Assembly: GCA_018824795.1 (NCBI GenBank)
Contig: JAHJFL010000133.1
Location: 1 to 7,243, forward strand
Source of the DNA: a bacterium
GTDB lineage: Bacteria > Campylobacterota > Campylobacteria > Campylobacterales > Sulfurimonadaceae
DNA: 7,243 nt
Direction: 5' to 3'
The position numbers and the translations under genes were made by a program. The notes under the pieces are model-generated. The model was not told where the DNA came from. It did no database searches and was given only the letters and a program-made list of their open reading frames with translations. This document shows, piece by piece, positions 1 to 6,345 of the stretch. How positions within the stretch are numbered: position 1 is the first letter of the stretch; each line of letters begins with the position of its first letter.

Positions 1-1
1 A

Positions 2-739
2 AAAATCTATCAGGCTTCAACTTCTGAGCTTTACGGAAAAGTACAAGAAACTCCTCAAAGTGAAACAACACCTTTTTACCCGCGTTCACCTTATGCAGTA
101 GCGAAGATGTACGCATACTGGATTACCGTCAATTACCGTGAGGCTTACGGCATGTTTGCATGTAACGGTATTCTGTTCAACCATGAGTCTCCTGTTCGTG
201 GAGAAACTTTTGTTACAAGAAAGATTACCCGTGCGGCTTCAAAAATAGCACTAGGACTACAAGACAAACTCTACCTTGGTAACCTTGACGCCAAACGCGA
301 CTGGGGACATGCAAAAGACTACATTAAAATGATGTGGATGATTCTGCAGGCAGAAGAGCCGGAAGACTGGGTAATAGCAACAGGTCAGACAACAATGGTA
401 AGAGATTTTGTAAGAATGGCGTTTAAGTATGCCGGCATAGAGTTAGAGTTTAAAGGTACGGGCGTAGATGAAAAAGCGTATGTAGTAAGCTGTTCAAACC
501 CAGAGTACCAAGTAGAAATTGGTAAAGAAGTTGTGGCGGTAGACCCGAAATACTTCAGACCGACAGAAGTTGACCTTCTTTTAGGCGACCCTACAAAAGC
601 AGAACAAAAACTTGGCTGGACAAGAGAATACAGACTCGAAGAACTCGTAAACGACATGATGCAATCTGACCTAAAACTCATGACAAAAGACGTCTACCTC
701 CAAGAAGGCGGATACAAGACTATGAGTTATTTCGAATAA
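2..739 (+). CDS. gmd: GDP-mannose 4,6-dehydratase, 5'-truncated by the window edge
   Basis: This cytoplasmic extended-SDR enzyme converts GDP-D-mannose to GDP-4-keto-6-deoxy-D-mannose, the first step toward GDP-L-fucose. The reading frame is open from base 2 and gives 245 residues, so about 130 N-terminal residues, including the NADP-binding glycine motif, lie outside the window. What remains starts in the catalytic core: STSELYG (window residues 6-12) supplies the Ser/Thr and Glu, and YAVAK (31-35) is the YxxxK pair. The family-typical stretches [17 protein letters not shown] and the RDWGHAKDY nucleotide-sugar region follow, and the C-terminus looks complete. The first in-window ATG (107) lies inside the catalytic domain and is not the start. 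The stop codon TAA shares one base with the fcl ATG (TAATG), so the two genes are likely translationally coupled. The family call is very secure. Confidence 0.97.
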   Translation, partial: KIYQASTSELYGKVQETPQSETTPFYPRSPYAVAKMYAYWITVNYREAYGMFACNGILFNHESPVRGETFVTRKITRAASKIALGLQDKLYLGNLDAKRDWGHAKDYIKMMWMILQAEEPEDWVIATGQTTMVRDFVRMAFKYAGIELEFKGTGVDEKAYVVSCSNPEYQVEIGKEVVAVDPKYFRPTEVDLLLGDPTKAEQKLGWTREYRLEELVNDMMQSDLKLMTKDVYLQEGGYKTMSYFE

Positions 740-1827
740 TGCAAAAGAGTTCCAGAATCTACATAGCAGGCCACAGAGGTTTAGTCGGTTCTGCTATTGT
801 TAAAAATTTACAAGCCAAAGGCTACACAAACCTTGTGTACAAAACACATGCAGAACTCGACCTTTGTGACCAAAACGCAGTGGCAAAGTTCTTTGAAACG
901 GAGAAACCAGAATATGTCATACTCGCGGCTGCAAAAGTTGGGGGCATAGTTGCCAACAACACTTACAGAGCAGACTTCATTTATGAAAATCTTCAGATTC
1001 AAAACAATATTATTCATCAAAGCTATCTTAACGGTGTAACAAAACTCCTTTTCTTGGGAAGTACCTGCATCTACCCAAAAAATGCTCCTCAGCCTATGCC
1101 TGAAGAGTGCTTGCTGACTGATACCCTTGAGTACACAAACGAACCTTACGCCATAGCTAAAATAGCAGGTATTAAGATGTGTGAGTCTTACAACATTCAG
1201 TACGGCACAAACTTCATAAGTGTTATGCCTACAAATCTCTACGGACCAAACGACAACTTTGACTTGGAAAAGTCTCATGTACTTCCTGCTATGATACGAA
1301 AGATTCACTGTGCGAAGCTTTTAAATGAGAAAAAGTACGATGAGGTTGTAAAAGATTTGGGTGAAAACTCCATAGAAGAAGCTAGAGAGTATTTGGCTAA
1401 ATTTGGTGTTGATGAAAGTAAAGTGGAGATTTGGGGAACAGGTAAACCAAGACGTGAGTTTTTGTACTCGGAAGATATGGCAGATGCCTGCGTTTACCTA
1501 CTTGAGAATAGAGACTTTAAAGACACTTACACAAGTTCTGAAGGCTCAAATGACACATGCTCTCCTAACAGTCTGAAAACGCAAGAGATAAGAAATACTC
1601 ACATAAACATAGGAACCGGCGTTGATATCAGCATTGCTGAACTCGCACGACTTATTAAAGAGACCATAGGCTTTAAGGGCGAACTCTATTTCAATGCAGA
1701 CAAGCCAGACGGAACAATGGTAAAACTCACAGATGTAAGTAAACTCCACGCTCTTGGATGGAGACATAAAATTGAACTTGAAGCTGGTGTGAAAACCATG
1801 TACGAATGGTATTTGGGTTCTAAATAA
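739..1827 (+). CDS. fcl: GDP-L-fucose synthase (GDP-4-keto-6-deoxymannose 3,5-epimerase/4-reductase)
   Basis: This NADPH-dependent SDR enzyme epimerises and reduces the Gmd product to GDP-L-fucose. The Rossmann motif GHRGLVGSA is at residues 11-19. By alignment from memory with the E. coli enzyme, the catalytic residues are Ser108 and Cys110 (GSTCIYP), Tyr137 and Lys141 (YAIAK), and His180 (SHVLPA). At 362 residues it is longer than the roughly 320 of the E. coli enzyme. One extra block (about residues 197-228, ending before [13 protein letters not shown]) is, as I recall, common in other bacterial homologues. A second, about residues 264-282 ([17 protein letters not shown] and flanks, before [12 protein letters not shown]), looks unusual and is Ser/Thr/Asn-rich. 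The start overlaps the gmd stop by one base, and no strong Shine-Dalgarno is visible, which fits coupled translation. Confidence 0.96.
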   Translation: MQKSSRIYIAGHRGLVGSAIVKNLQAKGYTNLVYKTHAELDLCDQNAVAKFFETEKPEYVILAAAKVGGIVANNTYRADFIYENLQIQNNIIHQSYLNGVTKLLFLGSTCIYPKNAPQPMPEECLLTDTLEYTNEPYAIAKIAGIKMCESYNIQYGTNFISVMPTNLYGPNDNFDLEKSHVLPAMIRKIHCAKLLNEKKYDEVVKDLGENSIEEAREYLAKFGVDESKVEIWGTGKPRREFLYSEDMADACVYLLENRDFKDTYTSSEGSNDTCSPNSLKTQEIRNTHINIGTGVDISIAELARLIKETIGFKGELYFNADKPDGTMVKLTDVSKLHALGWRHKIELEAGVKTMYEWYLGSK

Positions 1828-1892
1828 TGCTTTTAAAACAGCCTGTTGAAAGTGAATCTGTAGATAAATATACGAAGGATTATTTGAGATGA
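1827..1892 (+). CDS. Possible 21-codon coupling micro-ORF bridging fcl and manC
   Basis: This ORF of 21 codons plus stop exactly fills the fcl-manC gap. Its ATG shares one base with the fcl stop (TAATG, the same arrangement as gmd-fcl). Its TGA overlaps the manC ATG (ATGA, as at manC-rmlA). The predicted peptide begins [11 protein letters not shown] and ends KYTKDYLR; it is charged and hydrophilic, with no membrane segment or recognisable domain. The manC Shine-Dalgarno (AAGGA, 1875-1879) lies inside it. It has no Shine-Dalgarno of its own, so it could only be translated by ribosomes finishing fcl. It may keep ribosomes moving across the gap, may be the remnant of a deleted gene, or may be chance. 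No function is assigned. Confidence 0.35.
   Translation: MLLKQPVESESVDKYTKDYLR
1875..1879 (+). promoter_or_regulatory. Ribosome binding site of manC
   Basis: AAGGA lies nine bases upstream of the manC ATG at 1889. It supports that start codon, and it lies within the bridging micro-ORF. Confidence 0.6.
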
Positions 1893-3265
1893 CAAACATA
1901 ATATTATGCGGCGGCAGCGGAACGAGGCTTTGGCCAATTAGCAGAACACTCATGCCAAAACAGTTTGTGAAACTCTTTGATGAGAAATCGTTATTTCAAC
2001 TGACAGTCAAACGCAACGCTAAAGTTTGTGACTCTCAGTTTATTGTCTCAAACGCAGAGCAGTATTTTTTGGCACTCGACCAGCTGGAAGAACTTCAGCA
2101 GGAAAATAATAAATACCTACTGGAGCCTGTAGGAAGAAACACAGCTCCCGCCATTGCGTTGGCATGTATGGCGTTGGATGCAGAGGAAATAGTCCTTGTC
2201 ACTCCATCGGATCATTTGATAAAAAATGAGACAGAGTATAAAAAAGTACTCCAAAATGCAAAAGAGTTGGCAGAAAAAAACCAGCTTGTGACATTTGGCA
2301 TTACGCCGACGTTCGCTGAAACAGGATTTGGGTACATTGAAGCTGAAGGCTCGGCAGTTAAAGCTTTTCATGAAAAACCAGATGCCAAGAGAGCACAAGA
2401 GTATCTAAACGCAGGCAACTACTACTGGAATTCAGGAATGTTCTGTTTTAAAGCAGGAGTCTTTTTGAACGAGCTTAAAAAGTACTCGCCGGGTATTTAT
2501 GAAGCATCTTTTAAAGCATTTGAGAATGCTTCAAAAGAGACTATCATAAGAATTAAGCATGAAGATATGATGAGTATTCCCGAAGATAGTATTGACTATG
2601 CCGTTATGGAAAAATCGACTATAGTAAAAGTGGTTCCATCCGACATAGCATGGAGTGATGTTGGAAGTTTTGACGCGCTCTTTGATGAACTGCCAAAAGA
2701 TGAAAATAACAACACATGCAACAAAAACCATATTGGCATCGATTCTAAAAATAACCTTATTTATGGAAACCATAGAGTTATTGCGACTATTGATATAGAA
2801 GACTGCATCATAGTAGATACCGGAGATGCGCTTTTAATCTCAAAAAAGGGAAGCTCGCAAAAAGTAAAACAAGTTGTAGAAGAAGTGAAAAAAACCACCG
2901 ACCTGCATAATGTGCATTTGACGAGTTACAGACCGTGGGGAACATACACCGTTTTAGAAGACACAGCAGGATATAAAATAAAAAGAATTGAAGTAAAACC
3001 GGGCAAGCGACTCTCTTTGCAAAAACATTTTCATAGAAACGAACACTGGATAGTTGTAAGCGGAACAGCCACGGTAACAATAGGCAATGAAACAAAACTT
3101 GTACGTCCAAATGAGTCAACATACATAAAAATGGGAGAACTGCATCGTTTGTCAAACGATGGAAAGCTGCCTGTTGTTTTAATTGAAGCTCAAGTCGGTG
3201 AATACACTGGAGAAGATGACATTGTCAGAATCAGTGATGATTTTCAAAGAGGAGAAAATGCATGA
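1889..3265 (+). CDS. manC: Bifunctional mannose-1-phosphate guanylyltransferase / mannose-6-phosphate isomerase
   Basis: The N-terminal domain joins GTP and mannose-1-phosphate to form GDP-mannose, the substrate of Gmd. The C-terminal cupin domain interconverts fructose-6-phosphate and mannose-6-phosphate. The nucleotidyltransferase signature [11 protein letters not shown] is at residues 8-18, with PKQ at 23-25. [14 protein letters not shown] (79-92), PSDH (106-109), YYWNSGMF (178-185) and [14 protein letters not shown] (251-264) follow in family order. The isomerase domain starts near RPWGTY (348-353) and holds the metal-binding set [10 protein letters not shown] (378-387), with Glu433 further on. 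The length of 458 is close to other two-domain ManC/AlgA-type proteins. The stop overlaps the rmlA start (ATGA), which physically links the GDP-sugar and dTDP-sugar halves. The phosphomannomutase (ManB) needed between its two activities is not in this window. Confidence 0.96.
   Translation: MTNIILCGGSGTRLWPISRTLMPKQFVKLFDEKSLFQLTVKRNAKVCDSQFIVSNAEQYFLALDQLEELQQENNKYLLEPVGRNTAPAIALACMALDAEEIVLVTPSDHLIKNETEYKKVLQNAKELAEKNQLVTFGITPTFAETGFGYIEAEGSAVKAFHEKPDAKRAQEYLNAGNYYWNSGMFCFKAGVFLNELKKYSPGIYEASFKAFENASKETIIRIKHEDMMSIPEDSIDYAVMEKSTIVKVVPSDIAWSDVGSFDALFDELPKDENNNTCNKNHIGIDSKNNLIYGNHRVIATIDIEDCIIVDTGDALLISKKGSSQKVKQVVEEVKKTTDLHNVHLTSYRPWGTYTVLEDTAGYKIKRIEVKPGKRLSLQKHFHRNEHWIVVSGTATVTIGNETKLVRPNESTYIKMGELHRLSNDGKLPVVLIEAQVGEYTGEDDIVRISDDFQRGENA
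3248..3254 (+). promoter_or_regulatory. Ribosome binding site of rmlA
   Basis: The strong purine-rich AGAGGAG lies seven bases before the rmlA ATG at 3262 and is inside the 3' end of manC. It fixes the rmlA start and allows initiation independent of coupling. Confidence 0.75.
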
Positions 3266-4152
3266 AGGGAATTATTTTAGCCGGAGGTTCAGGTACGAGA
3301 CTTTACCCAATCACCAAAGGTGTTTCCAAGCAACTCATGCCAATTTATGACAAACCTATGATTTACTATCCACTTTCTGTTTTAATGCTCTCAGGCATTA
3401 CTGAAGTGTTAATTATCTCCACTCCAAAAGATTTACCAAGATTTGAAGAGCTTTTAGGTGATGGCTCTGACATTGGGATGCAGTTCTCTTATGTTGTTCA
3501 GCCTTCTCCGGATGGTCTTGCTCAGGCTTTCATCTTAGGTGAAGAGTTCATAGGCAACGATGATGTCTGTTTGGTTCTTGGTGACAATATATTTCACGGG
3601 CATGGTTTGACTGAGCTCCTTAGTGAAAGTGTTAAAAACGCAACCCAGCTCAATAAAGCAACAGTCTTTGGCTACTTTGTAAGTGACCCAGAACGCTACG
3701 GTGTTGCAGAGTTTGACAATGAAGGTAATGTAACAAGCATAGAAGAAAAACCGCATGAGCCTAAAAGCAACTATGCAGTGGTAGGCCTTTATTTCTACCC
3801 TAACGATGTTGTAAAAAAAGCCAAAGAGGTAAAACCATCTGCTCGCGGTGAACTTGAAATTACTACGCTTAATCAAGAGTATCTCAATGAGCAGAGACTC
3901 AAAGTTGAACTTATGGGCAGAGGTTACGCTTGGCTAGACACAGGAACGCACGAGAGTTTACTAGAAGCATCTCAGTTCATTCAGACCATTGAAAACCGCC
4001 AATCTCTTAAAGTCGCCTGTATAGAAGAGATAGCGTACGAGATGGGTTATATCTCTAAAGAGAAGCTTTTAGAACTTGCACAGCCCCTAAGCAAAAACCA
4101 ATACGGTCAATACCTAATGAGACGCGCAAACCAACCGAGAAGTTTGAGATAG
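3262..4152 (+). CDS. rmlA: Glucose-1-phosphate thymidylyltransferase
   Basis: RmlA (RfbA) joins dTTP and glucose-1-phosphate to form dTDP-glucose, the first and usually feedback-controlled step of dTDP-L-rhamnose synthesis. The nucleotide-binding signature GGSGTRLYP is at residues 8-16, with SKQLMP (22-27), [10 protein letters not shown] (106-115, Asp108 binding the metal), EEKP (161-164), and [13 protein letters not shown] (225-237, Asp226 the second metal ligand). The C-terminal helices ending near QYLMRR are present. At 296 residues it matches the usual length of about 290. It overlaps manC by four bases upstream and is followed after one base by a nuclease gene rather than by another rml gene, which breaks the usual rml clustering. 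Confidence 0.97.
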   Translation: MKGIILAGGSGTRLYPITKGVSKQLMPIYDKPMIYYPLSVLMLSGITEVLIISTPKDLPRFEELLGDGSDIGMQFSYVVQPSPDGLAQAFILGEEFIGNDDVCLVLGDNIFHGHGLTELLSESVKNATQLNKATVFGYFVSDPERYGVAEFDNEGNVTSIEEKPHEPKSNYAVVGLYFYPNDVVKKAKEVKPSARGELEITTLNQEYLNEQRLKVELMGRGYAWLDTGTHESLLEASQFIQTIENRQSLKVACIEEIAYEMGYISKEKLLELAQPLSKNQYGQYLMRRANQPRSLR

Positions 4153-4153
4153 T

Positions 4154-5191
4154 ATGAAGTTAGAAAAAAGCTATAAAGATTTTATTTTAGATTTAAAACA
4201 AAAAATTTATAGTGCAAAAAATAGAGCGATATTGTCAGCCAATAGATTGATGATTGAGCTGTATTTTGAGATTGGAAATCAAATTATCATAAACCAAGAA
4301 ACTTTGAGTTGGGGTAAATCTGTAGTTGAACAGATGTCAAAAGATTTACAAAGCGAATTTGGTGAAAAGAGTGGGTATTCTACGCAAAACCTGTGGTATA
4401 TGAGACAATTTTACTTGACATATAAAGACTCTCCAAATCTCCAACAGCTTGTTGGAGAAATTCCTTGGGGTCAAAACATTCTCATCTTTAGTAAGTGTAA
4501 ATCTGAAGATGAACAGGAATATTACATTAAAAACACCATAGAGTATGGTTGGAATCGTAATGTGCTTATGCACCACATTAAAACTGACTTATATACACGA
4601 GATGACAGTAAGAATCTTCAAAATAATTTTCGTGCAGCTCTGTCCCCAGAACTTTCTGAGCTTGCTATTGACATTGTAAAAAGTGAGTATAACTTGGAGT
4701 TTTTGGAAGTTTCAAAAGATGCTCATGAAAGACAAGTTGAAAACTCTCTAGTAGAAAATATTAAAAAGTTTCTATTAGAACTTGGGTATGGTTTTAGCTT
4801 TGTTGGGAATCAATACAAATTGTCGCTTGGTGAAAATGAGTATTTTTTAGATCTGTTGTTTTTTCATAGAAAATTGAATGCTTTAGTAGTCATAGAACTA
4901 AAAGTAGGAAAGTTTAAACCAGAATACGCAGGCAAAATGAACTTTTACTTAAACCTTTTAAATGACACTGTAAAATTACCACATGAAAACCCATCTATTG
5001 GCATTATCTTATGCACAGACAAAGATGGCTTGGAAGTAGAGTACGCTTTACAAAATGTGGCTCAGCCCATGGGTGTATCTACGTATGTTGTTCGAGATAA
5101 TCTCCCATCTGACATGAGTAAGTATTTTCCATCAAAAGAAGAATTAGAAAACAAATTGAATGAAAAATTAGAAGAGGAAAAGAAGATATGA
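4154..5191 (+). CDS. YhcG/DUF1016-family PDDEXK nuclease inserted in the rml operon
   Basis: The protein has 345 residues and the two-part YhcG architecture. The N-terminal DUF1016 region (about 1-160) carries the family-typical WGKSVVEQMSKDL (53-65), GYSTQNLWYMRQFY (74-87), IPWGQNILIF (103-112) and YGWNRNVL (131-138). The C-terminal nuclease domain (about 185-320) has Asp233 in EYFLDLLFFH, Glu248 and Lys250 in VVIELK, and the diagnostic FKPEYAGKMNFYLN (254-267). The D...ExK set is complete, so it looks catalytically intact. The family is considered nuclease-like from its fold; I know of no settled biological role, although members occur in restriction and other mobile or defence neighbourhoods. 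It starts one base after rmlA and overlaps rmlC by ATGA. Sampled lines have about 27-33% G+C against 38-40% in sugar genes, which suggests acquisition. A direct role in rhamnose synthesis is unlikely. Confidence 0.92.
   Translation: MKLEKSYKDFILDLKQKIYSAKNRAILSANRLMIELYFEIGNQIIINQETLSWGKSVVEQMSKDLQSEFGEKSGYSTQNLWYMRQFYLTYKDSPNLQQLVGEIPWGQNILIFSKCKSEDEQEYYIKNTIEYGWNRNVLMHHIKTDLYTRDDSKNLQNNFRAALSPELSELAIDIVKSEYNLEFLEVSKDAHERQVENSLVENIKKFLLELGYGFSFVGNQYKLSLGENEYFLDLLFFHRKLNALVVIELKVGKFKPEYAGKMNFYLNLLNDTVKLPHENPSIGIILCTDKDGLEVEYALQNVAQPMGVSTYVVRDNLPSDMSKYFPSKEELENKLNEKLEEEKKI
5175..5178 (+). promoter_or_regulatory. Ribosome binding site of rmlC, supplied by the nuclease gene
   Basis: AGGA within an A/G-rich tract lies nine bases before the rmlC ATG at 5188. 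It is inside the last codons of the nuclease gene, which encode the EKLEEEKK tail. The present rmlC initiation signal is therefore nuclease coding sequence. Confidence 0.55.
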
Positions 5192-5763
5192 ACTTCATAA
5201 GAACAGACATCCCTGACATAATCATGATTGAGCCAAAAGTTCATGGTGATGAACGCGGATACTTTGTAGAGACATTCAGGTGCGACAAACTTGAAGAGTT
5301 TTTGGGTTATAAAATAAACTTCTGCCAAGACAATGAGTCTAAATCTTCCCGTGGCGTTTTAAGAGGTTTGCATTATCAACTTCACCCTGCTGCTCAAACT
5401 AAACTTGTTCGAGTTATACAAGGCCGAGTTTTAGATGTAGCGGTTGACATACGCAAAAACTCTCCAACTTTTGGAAAACATGTAGCAGTTGAACTCAGCT
5501 CAGAAAATAAACGCCAGGTATTAGTCCCAAGAGGATTTGCTCACGGCTTTGTGGTACTTGAAGACGACACAGTATTTGCCTACAAGGTAGACAATTACTA
5601 CTCCCCTGAAAATGACAGAGGAATTCTCTTTAGCGACGAAACTTTAGGAATTGACTGGCAAGTAGCTCATGATGAACTAAACCTCTCCGCTAAAGATAAA
5701 ACGCAGCCTAAACTCTCAGAGACGAATGATCTGTTTGAGTATGGAGTGGATTACTACGCCTAA
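5188..5763 (+). CDS. rmlC: dTDP-4-dehydrorhamnose 3,5-epimerase
   Basis: RmlC (RfbC) epimerises dTDP-4-keto-6-deoxyglucose at C3 and C5 to give dTDP-4-keto-L-rhamnose. It is a cupin-fold dimer in the cytoplasm. The N-terminal PKVHGDERGYFVETF (16-30) and QDNESKSSRGVLRGLHYQ (47-64) are diagnostic. The catalytic base is His62, partnered by Asp170 (LSAKD), and Tyr132 (AYKVDNYYSP) is the likely general acid. VPRGFAHGFVVL (113-124) is also conserved. At 191 residues it is within the family range and complete. Its ATG overlaps the nuclease stop by four bases, so the inserted nuclease gene now sits in the translational coupling path of rmlC. No terminator follows it. Confidence 0.96.
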   Translation: MNFIRTDIPDIIMIEPKVHGDERGYFVETFRCDKLEEFLGYKINFCQDNESKSSRGVLRGLHYQLHPAAQTKLVRVIQGRVLDVAVDIRKNSPTFGKHVAVELSSENKRQVLVPRGFAHGFVVLEDDTVFAYKVDNYYSPENDRGILFSDETLGIDWQVAHDELNLSAKDKTQPKLSETNDLFEYGVDYYA

Positions 5764-5792
5764 TGTTTTGTTAGTGTATAAAAATATAAATA

Positions 5793-5801
5793 TGATATAA
5801 T
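5793..5801 (+). promoter_or_regulatory. Extended -10 promoter of the toxin-antitoxin operon
   Basis: TGATATAAT is a perfect TGnTATAAT extended -10, in the 65-base AT-rich gap after rmlC. No good -35 hexamer lies 16-18 bases upstream; the nearest TTGxxA-like match (TTGTTA, 5768-5773) is 22 bases away. Extended -10 promoters without a -35 are typical of Campylobacterota sigma-70. Transcription would begin near 5807-5810, inside the palindrome. Confidence 0.65.
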
Positions 5802-5816
5802 GACAACATATTGTCA
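5801..5816. promoter_or_regulatory. Palindromic operator, probably for YefM-YoeB autorepression
   Basis: TGACAA-CATA-TTGTCA is a perfect 6-bp inverted repeat around a 4-base centre. It begins on the last base of the -10 box, covers the expected transcription start, and ends where the antitoxin ribosome binding site begins. Phd/YefM antitoxins are known to repress their own operons by binding palindromes at the promoter. The arms differ from the TGTACA core of the E. coli yefM operator, so the specificity is likely its own. Confidence 0.6.
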
Positions 5817-5823
5817 AAAGGAG
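5816..5823 (+). promoter_or_regulatory. Strong ribosome binding site of yefM
   Basis: AAAAGGAG lies five bases before the ATG at 5829 and decides that start over an upstream in-frame TTG at 5811. The strong site fits the need to make antitoxin in excess of toxin. Confidence 0.75.
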
Positions 5824-5828
5824 CGACT

Positions 5829-6080
5829 ATGCAAGCAGTATTTTATTCACAAGCCAGAAATAACCTCAGAGATCTTATTAATAAAGTATGTGACGATTTT
5901 GATGAATACATCATCACAACAAAAGATGATAAATCAGCAGTACTGATTTCGTATGAGGAATATAGTGCTATGAAAGAAACGATGTATTTGTTGTCATCAA
6001 AAACCAATAGAGACAGATTGAATGAAGCGGTTGACCAAATAGAAAGCTTACAATTTGTAAAAAAAGATATTGATGTATGA
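5829..6080 (+). CDS. yefM: Type II antitoxin of the Phd/YefM family
   Basis: The 83-residue antitoxin is the same length as E. coli YefM, and it should neutralise the YoeB toxin encoded next to it and repress the operon. The N-terminal half (MQAVFYSQARNNLRDLINKV) matches the YefM DNA-binding and dimerisation region (YSEAR-N-L pattern). VLISYEEYSAMKET (38-51) is the conserved VLMSxEEYxxLxET segment. The C-terminal half (residues 52-83) is charged and helical and should be the toxin-wrapping part. The in-frame TTG at 5811 was rejected because it lies in the operator, whereas the ATG has an ideal ribosome binding site. The gene overlaps yoeB by ATGA. Sampled G+C is about 30%, lower than flanking rmlC and rmlD. 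Confidence 0.93.
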   Translation: MQAVFYSQARNNLRDLINKVCDDFDEYIITTKDDKSAVLISYEEYSAMKETMYLLSSKTNRDRLNEAVDQIESLQFVKKDIDV

Positions 6081-6337
6081 TTGTAGGATTTGCCGAAAGG
6101 GGATGGGAAGATTATCAGTACTGGGCTCAAAACGACAAAAAAATACTCAAAAGAATAAATTCATTGTTAGCAGATATTAAACGCAACCCTAATGACAATG
6201 GTGGTTTAGGTAAACCAGAGAGATTGAAAGAAAATTTTCAAGGATATTTTTCTCGAAGAATTACATCTGAGCATAGACTTGTATACAAAATTATAGAAGA
6301 TTTAATAGTTATAGCTCAGTGTCGGTATCATTATTAG
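6077..6337 (+). CDS. yoeB: YoeB/Txe-family mRNA interferase toxin
   Basis: This RelE-fold ribosome-dependent endoribonuclease cuts mRNA at the ribosomal A site when freed from YefM. At 86 residues it has every hallmark of an active toxin: Glu48 (GKPE), Arg67 (SEHRLVY) and the C-terminal RYHY with His85 and Tyr86. These match E. coli Glu46, Arg65, His83 and Tyr84 with a constant two-residue shift, caused by a longer NDNGGLG loop (39-45) before GKPE. FSRRITSEHRLVY (58-70) is the family core. It has no ribosome binding site of its own and depends on the ATGA overlap with yefM. Its TAG stop forms part of the AGGA site for rmlD, eight bases before the rmlD start. Confidence 0.94.
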   Translation: MIVGFAERGWEDYQYWAQNDKKILKRINSLLADIKRNPNDNGGLGKPERLKENFQGYFSRRITSEHRLVYKIIEDLIVIAQCRYHY

Positions 6338-6339
6338 GA
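6336..6339 (+). promoter_or_regulatory. Ribosome binding site of rmlD overlapping the yoeB stop
   Basis: AGGA includes the last two bases of the yoeB TAG stop and lies six bases before the rmlD ATG at 6346. The toxin stop and the rmlD initiation signal therefore share bases. Confidence 0.6.
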
Positions 6340-6345
6340 ATTCAA

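Noticed and set aside
5768..5773. TTGTTA as a -35 box
   Set aside because: It is 22 bases from the -10 box, too far for sigma-70. The extended -10 is sufficient, as is common in Campylobacterota.
5811..5828. TTG start for yefM six codons upstream
   Set aside because: It lies in the right arm of the operator, has no Shine-Dalgarno, and would place AAAAGGAG inside the coding sequence. ATG 5829 gives the normal 83 residues.
5764..5828. Terminator between rmlC and yefM
   Set aside because: The gap holds AT-rich promoter sequence and one operator palindrome. There is no GC-rich stem followed by T residues, so read-through from the sugar operon is expected.
385..6130. Minus-strand open frames of 76-166 codons (for example 808-1308, 2808-3155, 5843-6130)
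   Set aside because: All are antisense to well-supported genes, have improbable compositions (rich in Cys, Phe, Ser) and lack recognisable motifs. They are shadows of plus-strand coding sequence.
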